A DNA stretch of 64,000 nt from Eudromia elegans (GCA_003342815.1 PTEX01000094.1:924662-988661), one strand, 5' to 3'. Numbered from the stretch's first letter, positions 48,636-61,300 are shown. Translations and numbers: made by a program. Notes: generated by a model from the letters alone, not told the origin.

Positions 48636-51600
48636 TAAGGAAACGGGTGGTGTTTTTGTGGATCTTGGCCCAAGTGTACCACAGGGAGTGTGAATACTGG
48701 ATAAACTTCAGATAGTAAAATGGAAAAGGTGAGTATTTTTCATACTCCCCACTGCATGTATCTAGTAATCTCTCTAGTGGGCGAGAGGGATTATTGGAGA
48801 ACTAAAACCAATCTGAAGCCAAATAGCTTCAGAGCCAAATTATCTGACAGCTTTCACCCACGCTCTGATTTTGTTTGCTTGGCTGCATGGCTATTCAGAT
48901 AGGCTTATATCATTCCTATTTCAGGACTACAAATATCTCCCAGTATAAGCTGTTATTTTTTTTGTTTTGTTTAAAATTCTGCAAAGTATGATCATCTGCT
49001 TGTTTTTTTCCAGTCTGCCCTAGTTTTTTTATATATATATGTCTGTTTTTGTAACATTTAAATTACAAAATCCATGGTCAAGGCTTTCTAAGTCTTTGGC
49101 AAAATGCCACTGGTGATTCAGTCTGTAAAGCTTATGCTTAACTAGTGCTCCAAGGAGTAAATCTCCCATCTTCATTGTATTGTGCAGTGCTTTATCCATG
49201 CAGATCTCCCCATCATCCTCCTTTCTCAGCTAAATAGCTGCTGCATCTAAGGCCAATGTAAGTGTGAGCAGTTGCAGTGGATTTAACTCTGTCATTTCTC
49301 CCTAAACATTCGTTTCACGTCTAAACTTTTTCTAAATCAATCTGGCAAAGCCCTGTGGACACCTTTATTAAATGCCACCTCAATTCATGGTATCAGGGAT
49401 TTTACTTTGCTTTTCTGTGCAACAACAAAAGAACTATTGAAAAAACATGAATGAGACTTTTTGGAGGGATGAGCTGATTTCCTGAGATGTTCATGTGTTT
49501 GCATAGACCAGCATAACTTTCTGTGTCCTACTTGGGTCCTTCAGCTGTTGATATTGTAGGTGCTAATGTACATTGTGATAATACCAGCTTAAAACATTGT
49601 CCACCCATTATGTGCTGATTATCCGTTACTGATAAATTCTGGTTCCTGTTTTCATGGTTATAATCTGGTCCAATTTTCAGTTTGCAAATGTTCTGCATTT
49701 GCAGAAAGAAATGTCTGCCTTGGCTTACTGATGTGTAAACTGGGCGTTATAAGGTAGCTATATAGAAGATAAACACTGCTGTATCACAGCACAGCAAAAA
49801 TGCATCTTTCCAGTAAATTAAGTGTTCCCCGTCCGAGGCAGACCATTCTTTTTAGCTAATATATTTGCAGATTATTATTATTCACTCTTTCTCTATTTGA
49901 ACACACAGGTTTTATCTATGTCAGTAAATAAAATATACTCTGACCAGCCCTGATACAAGTTAGCACAGAAGATCCCATGTCCTGCTACTAAGCTTTTAGA
50001 CTTCAGAATACATTATCCACACACAAACAACCTATTGGAAGTAGCATTGGCTTGCAGCATCTCCCAGATTGTCCCCGAAAACTACATCCTGAAAGTGCTA
50101 ATTGTCCAGGATTAAACCATGCCAGATATCCTGGTTGTAACACACAGGAGGTTCCCTGGCACTGTTTGATTTAATAGACATATAGATATGGGAATTCATG
50201 CACGAGAACAGAATTGGCTATCTGAGGTGGTAAAATTCTCACTGTGTTTTAAAGTTTGTAAAACAAATAGGTATAACTCACTAACAGACACTACCTGCTG
50301 GAAATTAAAGGAATGTCAGTGAGACTCAGCTATGTAAAGCTATTAGAAGAGAGGATTTAGTCAAACAGGATTTAGTCACGTTACTCTTGCAAGAGCAAAT
50401 GTGTTAATTATAGTTATAGTATGTTGTTATTGTTGTAATTGTTTTGTTGCTTGAAGATATATATATATTGTAGCACAACAATGTTCTGTATAGGCAGAGA
50501 GATAGCTGTATTGCAAACATGACACTAATGCTAAGATTTTCAAAGAAAACACAAGAAAGTTGATGTTCATTTCTCACTGACAGTGTGGCTTGCTGATTCC
50601 GCCATTGCTTTGCATTCTGCCAGCATCTTCTCTCTTATCTCTCTCTTATCTATGATATCACTAAATCTGTGTATGCAGTAAATATTTAGTGAATAGTAAA
50701 GGCAAGTGTGTATTGGTCTGATCTCTTTCCATCAAAAGAGGTGTAATCTATGGAGAAAAAATAGAAATTAAGGAAAAAAAAAGATATTTCCATAAAGATA
50801 ATAGAGTCATGGTTATGCTTCTGGTAGCATTTCAATCTATTTACTTCACTAAGGCAGGAGTGTAACATATATTGATTTTGAGAAACAGTGCAGATAAAAT
50901 TAGTATATTTGTACTAAGGAATGTTTCTGGATTAGGAGACATAATCATTCATACAATTAAACTCTGAAAACACTTCCTGTGATATTCTCGAGCTGTGCCA
51001 GTTAGTTGTCTCCTCATCGCTCTTGGACGTAATTTGGGAGTGAGGATGGGAATCAATCCCAGAACACAATTTATATGCGGCCACCCAGTTTTGGAAGGCA
51101 AGATAATTTGTAGTGAGATTGGAAGGTGCTCTGTGCCAGCTGACTGCAGTGCCAGAAATCAGTCCTGGCTGAGATAGCAGGAGTTCGGTTCCAGGCAATG
51201 AGGAGAAGGAGCTCAGTGGCACCAGCTCCTACCTGTAGCACCTCCAGCATCACTCCCTGCTTCAATGAACAGTGCAGGAGAGATGTGGAAAGATGCCCTG
51301 CTTGCCATTGCCTGCATCCCTGGTGAAGCCAGGCTTGAATCAGTTAAGATGCTGCTAGTCCGTGACCTACGTTGTGTAGGTCAGTCCAGATCTTCCACTC
51401 ATGTATTTGCTGCTTTTCATTTGGAGTAAATTGTTGCCTGAATTTTTGTTTTTCTTCCTCTTTCCTAATTTTTTATTTTATTTTCTTGGAGATGCTGGTC
51501 AATATGGGGGCAATAAATAAGGATAAAAAGCCAGGGCAGGGAGAGAATGCGTTCTGTAGAACTAAGGTCAAATAAGAAGATAACTGTCAAGAGGCACCAT

Positions 51601-53877
51601 ATATTTATGGTAGTGCAGCAGTGATGATTTGCACCAGCTGCAGCTCTGCTCAGGATGTGTGCTCCTTCTTATTCCATATCTCCCACACATTTTTGTGTCT
51701 GTCATTTCCTGAGATATCACTATCCTGTCTAAGTGTTAACCATTTCTAATTGTCCTTCTGGAGTTCCTGACCAGTAGCTTTGCCCTAACCAGAGCAGAAT
51801 GAGCCTTTCCAGCACTCATTAATCACCTCCAGTATAAGTTGCTCTAAGAAAATGACACTGTTAATAAAATTTAGAAAAAGCCCCATGGAAGTGCTGTCAT
51901 TGTGTTAATTTTTGATAAATCACCACAGGTTCTTGATCAGCCTACTCCATCAGCTCGATGTGACTGAAAAGGCAACAAGTAGATCAAGTCTGTCTTCAGC
52001 AGTGCCAGATCCACCCACAGACACGGCAGGGGTTGATCATGGTCGTAATGGAATACAGCTGAGAGATGAAGCATGATCAATTAGAACAGCAACATTTCCG
52101 CAGCACATAGGATGGAGATATGCAAGATGCAGACATGCACTTAGCATTCGCAAGCTGTAATCCTGACTGACAGACGTGGAGTGATCCAGTTGACATGTTT
52201 ATTCCATCTGTTTTATGACGCTACTTTATATTCAACATGGCCTACATGAATGCAAATATTCTGCATGTGAATGCTGTTCTCTTTCAAGCAACTGTTCTAG
52301 CTTAGCTGTTCCAGTTTTTCTATTAGCAAATTTATTTCAAGAGCCAGTCCACTGAGTAACTCCCTAAACATAAAACATAAGTTTTGCTAGTGCTCAGTCC
52401 TGGTCAAACTTTCTCATTAATATTAATGCCAGAGGATCTCATTCTATTTAGTTCATGGAAGAAAACTATTATTGTGACTTTTATATTTATTGGATCATCA
52501 ATAATTAAACAATAATTAAATAATTATTAAACAATATTTGTTGGCTAAACTTGTGGAAAGAAAATGTTTTAACTCCAAAATATATAGTGTTTGAATGCAA
52601 AGAGAGCATGTGATGGGGAAGAATATACTATCTACTTAATTGAAATAATCTAATCCTGATTATTTATTTGCCTCTTAGATCACTGAATTTAGATAACATC
52701 GTACATCCTCTCAGAAAGTCTTCAGTTGTCATTTGAAAAATTATTTGCTGTCTCTTTGCAGTTGATCCTGATGGACAGATATACCAGGACTTCACATTTT
52801 AATAAATTATATCCTAATTCAAATAAGCCTTTGAACATGACAGATACTGTGTTACCTGGAATTATAAGATGAAAATAACCTTTTTTTTTTTTTTTTTTCC
52901 AATTTTCCTTCAATTTGACCAGGTTAAATTGAGTGACAGAAAGTGAACACCTCTCCTTCTAAATAATGGTAGTTTTTTATACCTTTTAGCTTTGCCAAAT
53001 ACCCATGGACCATTCAACAAATTGCCTCTAATTTTCTTCTTCATATTTCCTTATTCAAATTGTCAGACTAAATGCATTCTTATATATAATCACTATAAAC
53101 AGAGCAATTACCAATTATACAGTCAATTAGCATCTACCATGTTTTGAAAAGGCCAAGCAGAATCACAACCTTGCATAATCAGTTATATTAAAACATTCCT
53201 CTTGATCAGCTTTCCTCAAGATGCATTAGAGAAATCTCTTGAAGTGGAAGAAAAGAAGCCAGGAGTCATTGTTGAAAGTAACCATTAGAGAAAAGCAAAT
53301 ATAGGGATGAAACTTCTGAAAGGAAATTGTTGCTTTCCTGACATCCACAGAATGTTTCAAAACCAACATCGAAGTTTGAAATGGAGGAAAAATTAACTTC
53401 TGATATTTTAATGTTTAATATTAATAAAGAGTGGAGGAGTTTGGGTTTTTTTCTCAGTTCCACAATTTTACAGCAGCCAATTCTGTACCACATTATCAGA
53501 TCGTTAACATGATACATGTTGTTCACAACCTACTCATCAATCTGAGAGCTACTTTATTTCAAATGTTCATCGTATAGAGTAGCACTGATTACTTAGAGTC
53601 ACCCTACAGCCACAGAGCTATTGTACTGCAGAACTGAAGGGTGAATGAGTGATGTGGGACATGCCTTTGGGAGGCATTTCATGTTTAAAATTACCTACAG
53701 GGTGTATTATTCTATTTTCCTATGTATGAAAATAAAATATTTTCTTTCATATTTTAATTACTTTCATATATATGAAAGTAATTAGAAATAGGTGTTCTGA
53801 ATCTTCTGGATTTGTACTGGTGCACAAGTAGTTTAGACAGAGTCAAGCTCAACTATTTATATATTTGTATGTATACA
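48636..53877. other. Unique AT-rich DNA without a gene
   Basis: No exon or dispersed element is recognised. A somewhat GC-richer patch at about 51180-51340 contains no open frame I can assign. A perfect 30-bp palindrome lies at 53755-53784. Confidence 0.55.
53755..53784. repeat. Perfect 30-bp palindrome
   Basis: The sequence from 53755 to 53784 equals its own reverse complement with no spacer (TAATTACTTTCATA and its complement around a TA centre). It lies 94 bp left of a retroviral LTR insertion site. It could extrude as a cruciform. Confidence 0.97.
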
Positions 53878-54245
53878 CAAACTGTCACGGAACGGGTGGT
53901 GAGGGAGTGAGCGACAAAATGCACTTCACTCGGGTGAAATTGATAACAATAGATTTATTGATATAACAATGATTTTGCGAGGTATGGCAAGGACACTTAT
54001 GATTATTTACCGTATGGAGGTTCAGAATTATTTGGGAAGCCCTCCCGTTGGGTCACGAGGTTCAGATCAGACGGATCCAATCCTAGTCCCAGACCTGGTC
54101 AACAGTTTTTGTCTAAAGGGATTATATGCACAGTTACAGAATAAACATGAGCTCAGAAAGAAAAGAGAAAAAAGAAAATGGCATGCTATAGGGAACGCGT
54201 TATAGTTCACACTAGTCTGCTGTGAGGAGGCCTCTCTTATAACTA

Positions 54246-54314
54246 AGCCCTTCCATTAGGAAGGCTCTCACCTTTACAAGCGAGCCCTTCCATTAGGAAG
54301 ACTCTCACCTTTAA
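54246..54314. repeat. Two 37-bp tandem units inside LTR
   Basis: AGCCCTTCCATTAGGAAG starts both at 54246 and 54283, and each copy is followed by (g/a)CTCTCACCTTTA. The copies differ by only a few bases, so this duplication is recent or conserved within the LTR family. Confidence 0.93.
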
Positions 54315-54736
54315 TCTCGATGGATTCTAACCGAAGCGCGCAATAGTTCACTTACCACGAGTCTGTCGTGCGAAGGATCTCTCGACCCTGGGGAGTAACC
54401 TCGAGAGACGTCCCTGCTCAAGGGGAGATCCTGGCATGCAGCCCGCTGCTATGCAAGGAGAGCTCCAAAGGGGCTCATCGGGCTGTCCATATTTATGGGA
54501 TAAGATGATTGACTCATAGTCATCCTAATACATATTCATATTTTTTCCCCGCTTCCTATTCAAATTAGTCTTCACCTTTTGGTGCCTGCGCACTGTTTTT
54601 GGGTGGTGGTCTCTGAGGGTCGTTTTGATGAAGAAGAACGCCTTCCTCTGTTTAAACTTTTGACCCTTTCTACCTTGACATGCGCAGTTGGGGTGAAATT
54701 CCACATCGCGAAAATAGGACCAGTTCAAACCTGCCT

Positions 54737-54884
54737 CAGACAGCAGATAAGTTCCCCCCGCTTCGTTATCCGCAGGGTTTACACTTATTGCAGACAGTAG
54801 ACGAATTCCTCCCTTCGTCAGACAGCCGATAGATTCCTCTCTTTCTCCGACAACAGATAAAGTCCTTCCTTCGTTATCCACAGG
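54737..54884. repeat. Four diverged short repeats inside LTR
   Basis: Related units (CAGACAGCAGATAAGTTCC and variants) begin at about 54737, 54791, 54819 and 54847. The first and last are each followed by CTTCGTTATCC(g/a)CAGG. They lie in the U3 part of the minus-strand LTR, a place where such elements often carry iterated enhancer-like blocks. Confidence 0.88.
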
Positions 54885-55078
54885 TTGCATCTGTTTCGTC
54901 TTGCAAGCGCAAGCGGTTGTTCGTTTGTTTTTTTTTTTTTTCCCTCTGCTAAGTTAATATTAGCAGGCATAGTCTGCAGAAAATACTGGGGAAGTAGCAT
55001 AACCGTCACACAAACACATAATAACACATATATTAACTATGTCTTGGGACAGCACCAAGAAATTTTATTTAGAGAAGC

Positions 55079-55471
55079 CTACACATTCAAAACCAGTGCA
55101 TGCCCATACAGATTCTGCAACAAAAATACAATTAGAATTTTATGAACATTTTCATCTGAGGTATACTGAAGTGATAAAAGACAGAATTTGATCTGAGTCA
55201 TAAACCTAGGAAAACAGTCTTTTCCCTGCTTTGGAAAACTCCCTTTTGGAATCAGAAACACCAAGGTGCCCACTAAGAAAAGAATGAATGTCATTGCACA
55301 GAAGTAAATTGCTCTCCATGCTTCAGCATTCTTCCTTAATGGAGGAACAGGTTGTACCCTTTCTGTCAACCTCCTTGTTACAAAAGAGATTGTGTTTGTG
55401 AAACAAATGCGTAACTTCATCCGTCTTTGCTCCTGATCATAACTCATTAGAACCCAGGCAAACAAAATCAT
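55079..55471 (-). other. Unidentified 130-codon ORF with a membrane-like segment
   Basis: This is the longest open frame in the window that is not part of a LINE or LTR. I do not recognise it. It starts MILFAWVLMSYDQEQRRMKLR. A basic stretch follows (VTRRLTERVQPVPPLRKNAEAWR, about residues 31-53). A hydrophobic run of about 20 residues comes next (AIYFCAMTFILFLVGTLVFLIP, about 54-75), then KGSFPKQGKDCFPRF and a second weakly hydrophobic end. The positive-inside charge pattern would suit a single-pass membrane protein. It ends 69 bp from the solo LTR. It could be a host exon, a decayed pseudogene or chance; no splice sites, start context or neighbouring exons settle this. Confidence 0.25.
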
Positions 55472-56129
55472 CCTGTCCTTTTCTCCTTAGTGTGGTCTCT
55501 TGGAACTATCAAAAATCTTAAATATATTTTTTTAAAAAATATAACTAGTAAAGTGAGTAGGTAAGTGTAAATAAAACTTAGTCTGACAATCCTCAGGGCT
55601 TCAGGTTTCCTCATTGTTCTTCTATTTTATATTTCCGAAATGTATTTTTTTTTCACTCTCTGTGTCTATCAGCTGCAAACAAGAAACTATGGACAAAGAA
55701 AGGAGCAACTCTAAAGGTTTATGTTACTTGTCACTGTGCTTGATGCGCAGAGAAGGTTAAGACTTGAATCTATCTGAATTCCTAGGTTAGAAGACTTGTG
55801 TACAACAGGCGTGGGGAACAAAGCACATTCAGTTCCTTCTGGTGGGTTCTCTCCATGAGCTTAGCCTTTTCTTTTAGATGCTCAGCAGGATGGTCAAGTC
55901 CACCTTGGTGAAACTCATACTGTTCTCAAGGGCAGAGCAGGGTCTGTAGTATTCATATAGGTCTTCATCCCTCTGAAGAAAGCACTGAGGATCCTCCCAG
56001 GTCCTGTAGCCTTTCAAAGATGACAAGCAAGTGGTCCTGAATAGCTAAACTGTGTTTGATTTCCATTGCTGCCCTTATAAGCACAAACTGTCTTGACAAT
56101 ACCTTAAACTTAGGTTTATCTGAGGTGTC

Positions 56130-56151
56130 TTATCTGAGGTATCTCAGATAA
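56130..56151. repeat. 9-bp hairpin next to a direct repeat
   Basis: TTATCTGAG (56130-56138) pairs exactly with CTCAGATAA (56143-56151) around the loop GTAT. TTATCTGAGGT is also directly repeated just upstream, at 56116-56126. Confidence 0.85.
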
Positions 56152-58206
56152 ATTACTCAGTTAAAAACTTCCTGTCTATTCTATGCTGTCATCTTCATTT
56201 TATCCCCCCTAACATGGATGCTTTAAACAGTAAGAAGAATTTGGAACACATTTTAAGAAGATGCCACCCACCAGGTATAGGAAACAGGAAATTCAGTTTA
56301 TGTAACATTGCAGTGAATTAAGGAGTAGACATACAACTCTTAAGTGTGTTTTAGCTGAAAACTCATTATCTTTTGCAGAGGAGTGACAGTTTATCTCAAT
56401 GTGCCAAATAGATGACTAGTCACCTGTTGATATCTCTTGTAGGAGGGTTTGGAAAGGAATGTCAAGATGAAAAAAAAAAAAAAAAAAGGATAAAATCAAC
56501 TATTTAACATGTCTCAAAGGCAAGGGCAACATATCTTGAAAGTCGAAGGCATCAGTTCACTTGATCAAGATGATATTGGGAATATTTATTGTTATTTTCT
56601 TTCTTCAGGTGCCACATGCGAAACAGAAGCATCAGGTAATGAAGAACCCTGAACAAATTGCTTTCCTTCTCAGCACATGCATTGGCATCAGCCTGAGACG
56701 ATGAAACAAACAGAATCTTATTAAGAAGGCAAAAGTGTTGATCCTAATTAGAACAGACAAAGGCATTTTTCATTCTGGATCCCTGGTTTAAAGGTTGACT
56801 CTTGGTAAGCATGTGATATCTCAGTGCATTAAAGGCCCCGTTTACCAGGGCTTCTATCTGTGATGGCTGCACAGCAAGTGCAGAACCAGGCTTCATGTCT
56901 GGAACTGAAACGTCTGCCAGAAGCAGAGAGGTCATCCTCTTCAGATGATGACAGAGTAATTGCCTCCCTGAGGAGGGCTAAAATCTGTTGGCAGACCTTT
57001 CTGGGATTCTGCAGCTATTGCTTATCTAGCTGATTATTGCTTGAACTCAGGGAGACCTTAAGGGGTTACCCAGGAGTCTTCAGCTTCATATTAAACCCAG
57101 GGAGCAAGCAGTTTCAGGGCTTGGATCAAAGACTAAACTTTAACATGGCAAACCCAAAATGTAAATGACAAAGTCCACATGTACAAAGATTTTTCTATCA
57201 GGAAATACATGTTAGATCTTCTTTAAAAATAGTGGTGGATGCTTATGTGCCCTATTCTTTTTAATTTGATTTGCTCTCTCAGAGTGCCTAACATTCACAA
57301 CCACTCACATTAGGTCATTGGTTTTAAAGTGGTATAAGGGACAGATGCGAAAAGAACTCGAAACTAGATGACATCCATCAAAAATTTTATCTGAACTACT
57401 GCCCACTGGTATTGGGATGTCTCCAAATGCAAATATTCTTTCTCACACTTTGGTTGGCTAAGGTCAGGGATATGCCAGTAGTTAGTTTATACTGAATTAT
57501 TTTTGTCCTGTTGGCTCAGCTGTTGAGGTCATCTCTGTAGTGCAATGGTGACAGATTTTATGTCTGGAGTGGTCTCACAAGGGGAACTGGTGAGGCAGGC
57601 TTGTTGTGCAGATGAATGCTATAAGAAAACTGTTCTTGCAAGTGTAAATGTGGCACTGGATCTTTCCTTCACAGTTTGGCATCAAATGAAAAATAATGTG
57701 GTGTAATTCCCGGAGTTCATACCTTCATAATTTTCAGAACAGTTTCTAAAGTGGAAAAGGATACCAAATATTGCACTGGAGGAGAAACTCAAAGATAGTT
57801 TTCTTCCCTTTTCCGTAACAGGTCTTGCTGTGAAACCACAGCACAGTCTTCATCTGGCTGGAGGACAGAGAAGTTTGCACTGCATGATCACTGTTAATGG
57901 GGCAGATCCCTCTTGACTAGCCTGGCTTCTCATATAAATCAGTGGCTAATTGAGGGAATATATTCAAGAATCTCTTTCTGCAAGTTTCCGAGTATTGTCC
58001 ATTTCCTCCTATTTCTGAATCTACCAATATAGAAAGGGAAGACATGTACAACTCCCTGAGACCTTTTTGAAATTCAGCCCCCAGAGAAGTTATGTCCTGA
58101 CACTGATGCTCTAGGAAAGTATTTCGTCTTTTCAGAGAATGGGGAAGGATAGCTTAAGGTATTTACCAAATCATTCTTCAGCATAGGTCTGCAGAGCATT
58201 TCTGTG

Positions 58207-58256
<50 letters not shown>

Positions 58257-58322
58257 TTAGCTGCAGCATTTTATCCTTTTTTTTTAAATTTTTTTGAAAA
58301 AAAAAAAAAAAAAAAAAAAAAA
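58207..58322 (+). repeat. Poly-A runs of 46 and 26 with T-rich middle
   Basis: An uninterrupted run of 46 A (58207-58252) is followed by TTTTTT, 14 bp of mixed sequence and T-rich DNA, then 26 A (58297-58322). No CR1-type tail, polyadenylation signal at the correct distance or retrocopy is recognised upstream. Exact lengths of such runs in assemblies are often unreliable. Confidence 0.93.
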
Positions 58323-61300
58323 TAAATATAATCCAAATAAGATTCTTCATGTATAAAGAAGGCAAACTGAAACTTTGTATAATTGTAGAAATAAGTTGAT
58401 ACATCTAGTAATGTCCTCATCTTCACTTGCATTCCTAACTAATCCAATAAAATAAAACCGTATCTCTAATTTTGACAGGCCCTACTTACTTAAGATTAAG
58501 ATATTATGGTGATGTCACTGATCATTTGGTCACAATGCTTAGACTCAACAGCAATGACAAGGACGACTAAGGACTTAAAGAGATTAAATTGTCCAGCATA
58601 GAAACAAATAGGACAGAGTAATATATCCCAGAAAGCCACACAGAAGCTTCAAATTAGAATTCCCTTTCTCTCCCTCTTTTTCTCTTTTTGTATATAAGTA
58701 TATATAAAACAATTCAAGTAAATGTAATCTCAGTGGGTTATATTGTTACCTGGTTTAAATTTTCTCAGCTTCATTGATTTCCATAAAGCTATAAACATGT
58801 ATCATAAGGGAGGACATTAGCTGGTGGTGTATTTTCATTGAAAGCATGTCATCAGTCCATCATACACTCCTGCAGTAACTCTTCTGAACTAAATTGCCTG
58901 GTGAAACACATTTCAAGATATCAGTAGAGAAATGTTTTGAAAAGTTTAGTCATCACCTAGCAAAAAGCAAGAAATGAATGTGAGAAATAATGTCAAATAT
59001 TTTGCCAACCAGAACTTTACATGGTGAGGAAAATGACAATCTATATCTAATATTTTGAAATATTAAATTGCACACAGCTTTGTTTTCATGTTTGTTCTGA
59101 ACTATTCACTATAGAGAGATGTGAACATGTTTTAATGCTCATACAGAGCATTGCTGGTATTTTTTTTTTACTGCTACTCTATAGCAATATGGACTTCTCT
59201 TTAAGTTAATTTTCAAAGTATTTCTGTTAAAGTGGTAAGCTTATACTCTACACTGTTCTTATCCAAAATATTCTTGTACACATTTAATCAGAATCTTTAT
59301 TAACCCTATTTTCTGACAATAAATAAATAAATAAAAGGCATGTTACAAGGCAGAATTAAATGTACTTCATCTTGGGTTATAACCTAGAACTCTTGGTACA
59401 AAGTATTATAAATAAAAATATCAGAATTTCAGGTCCCAACTGCATGGTGAAACAGAATTTTAAAGCAGACATCTTGTGCCCTTATACACAGTTTGGGGCA
59501 AGGGATGTTAGTACAACCCACTGTTGCCAAGACATCTGTGGAACAGTTTTAGCTTAAGAATCATTTTTGAACAAGGTTCCTCCAGTGGCCCTTTATCTAT
59601 TTGGAAGCAAAGACAGACAGAGGGAGACAAGGCAACATTCATACACAGCATGTATGTGCCTTCCTGAGTCTCTGCTTTCCTCTCCAGAGAACTGCTTTCC
59701 ATACTGGGAGTGCAGTCCTGAAGACAGAAGACTTCATTCCAAAATAAACAGGAAATTGAATTCTTTTACTGGATAAATACCAATAGTTCAGAATAAGAAA
59801 TTAATCTGATTTGAGATTGCTTTTTTTGCTATGTTTTCTTTCCCAGAACTGATTTTTTTTTTTTTCCTCTTGGAGAAAAGGGAGTTTTATGTCACTTGTC
59901 AACTTCCTGCCAACTGAAGGCTCTTGTCGATTTCACCTTCTGACCTCTTGTCAATTTTGTTTTCTGCGGCAGGCAGGAAGTGAGGATGATGGGACTCTTC
60001 CAGGCAGGGAGCCAGGCACTGCTCACCTGCACTCACTGCCTCTCTGGGTCCCAGAATCCCCACCTGCACCCAGCTTGCTTCCAGCTCCCCTATTCTTCAC
60101 ATGAAGGACCCTTGTCAATCTCATCTTATTCTTCCATTTCTAGCAAGGTAATAGAAATAGAAACCATAACAGCAAATTTTCAACAGAAAATCCTGAGGAT
60201 TTTTTTTTTTTTTTCTAAATATGCTTTTGCTTATGGAGAATTTAGATTTCTTTCTGAACAGATTGCCTTCTGTTGGAAAATCATTCTGCCATAAAATTGA
60301 CTCTCAGCTCTGTTTCTTTCTTCCTTATCAGATGCCTAGGAAGGGGTTTAGCTGACTCCAGAGTGTGCAGGAATGCTGCTCCCTAATGTACTCAGCATGG
60401 CTGCTTGTGTTGGAAATGAGATGAAAGCACTTGAATCATTTTCCCTTTCAAATTGCAGTCTAATTAACATATAGATCAGCTGGCTAACACTTCCACGAAA
60501 CATGTACAGTACTTGTTATTAAAACACAAGCACTCTTTGAACTTCAGCAGTCACTTGAAAAATTTTAATCTTCCAATTCTGCCTTTGTTTGCAATAGTTT
60601 AGATAAGAAATTGGAGAGCTGGGGTGCTAAACCTAAGCAATCATTTGGACACTCAATGTCGTGGTTGCACTTCTATTTATTTAGCAGCATATATTATGCA
60701 TAAGGAATCCCAATTCAAGGATTAATCTAAATTAAATGTGTTACAGCAAATGACAGCAAGAGGATTGCTTTCAAAATTAGCTTATGTCTTTTTAGGCAGA
60801 ATGAATTATCCCAAGGTTCCATGAAATCATCTGCAAAAGCTTTCACTGGCCTTTTGCAGCAATGGTGCCTTCTGCTGAGAAGAGCTGATGAACTGGAATA
60901 TGTTTTTGTGACCGGACTTGAAAAGTGCATGAGATTGGAGCATAACACATGAAAAACAGGGGAGAAAAATCCTCAGGGTAGTTACTGCTCATGGATCTGC
61001 AAATCCTGGATATGAAAGACAAGGGTGAGTTCAATGTTTTGCATTATGGTTATGGAGAGAGAATCTTCATAAAAAAACAATGCCTAGGCCTTTAACAATA
61101 GGTAAGAGAAAATACTGAGTCTTGATCTGGATGCTTTAGATGGTCCTTATTAATTAAAGAAAAAAAAAGGCTCTGGTAATTTGATATTCTTGATATTTAT
61201 TTTGATTGTTTGATTTACTTCAGCGTGAGTGCAGAAAGCAGGTGATTGTAATATTGAAAGGTTGGTTTTATTCACTGTCTTTAAATATAGACACATCATC

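Larger units (their letters stand above)
53878..55015 (-). mobile_element. Solo LTR (1128 bp) with 5-bp target duplication
   Basis: The LTR body is 53883-55010, flanked by the identical 5-mer CAAAC (53878-53882 and 55011-55015). On the minus strand it begins TGTGACGG and ends CCGTGACA, a near-perfect 8-bp terminal inverted repeat. A TATA-like box (cataaatat) lies near 54490 and an AATAAA signal near 53950. This gives a U3 of about 520 bp and an unusually long downstream part. Two groups of internal repeats are present: two 37-bp units at 54246-54314 and four shorter related units between 54737 and 54884. A 5-bp duplication and this length fit an ERVL-like (class III) family, which is an inference. 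CpGs are frequent and the duplication is exact, so the insertion looks young. No internal viral coding sequence is adjacent. The open frames within it (e.g. 54525-54890) are not recognisable proteins. Confidence 0.88.
55016..58206. other. Unique DNA; possible coding-like patches
   Basis: Besides the 55079-55471 frame, the minus strand over about 55750-56130 has moderately long open stretches in all three frames and is a little richer in GC, but no family is recognised. A short hairpin lies at 56130-56151. No dispersed repeat is seen. Confidence 0.4.

Noticed and set aside
54525-54890. 121-codon minus-strand ORF as a gene
   Set aside because: It lies wholly inside the solo LTR and covers the iterated U3 blocks; LTRs of this kind are not expected to encode protein.
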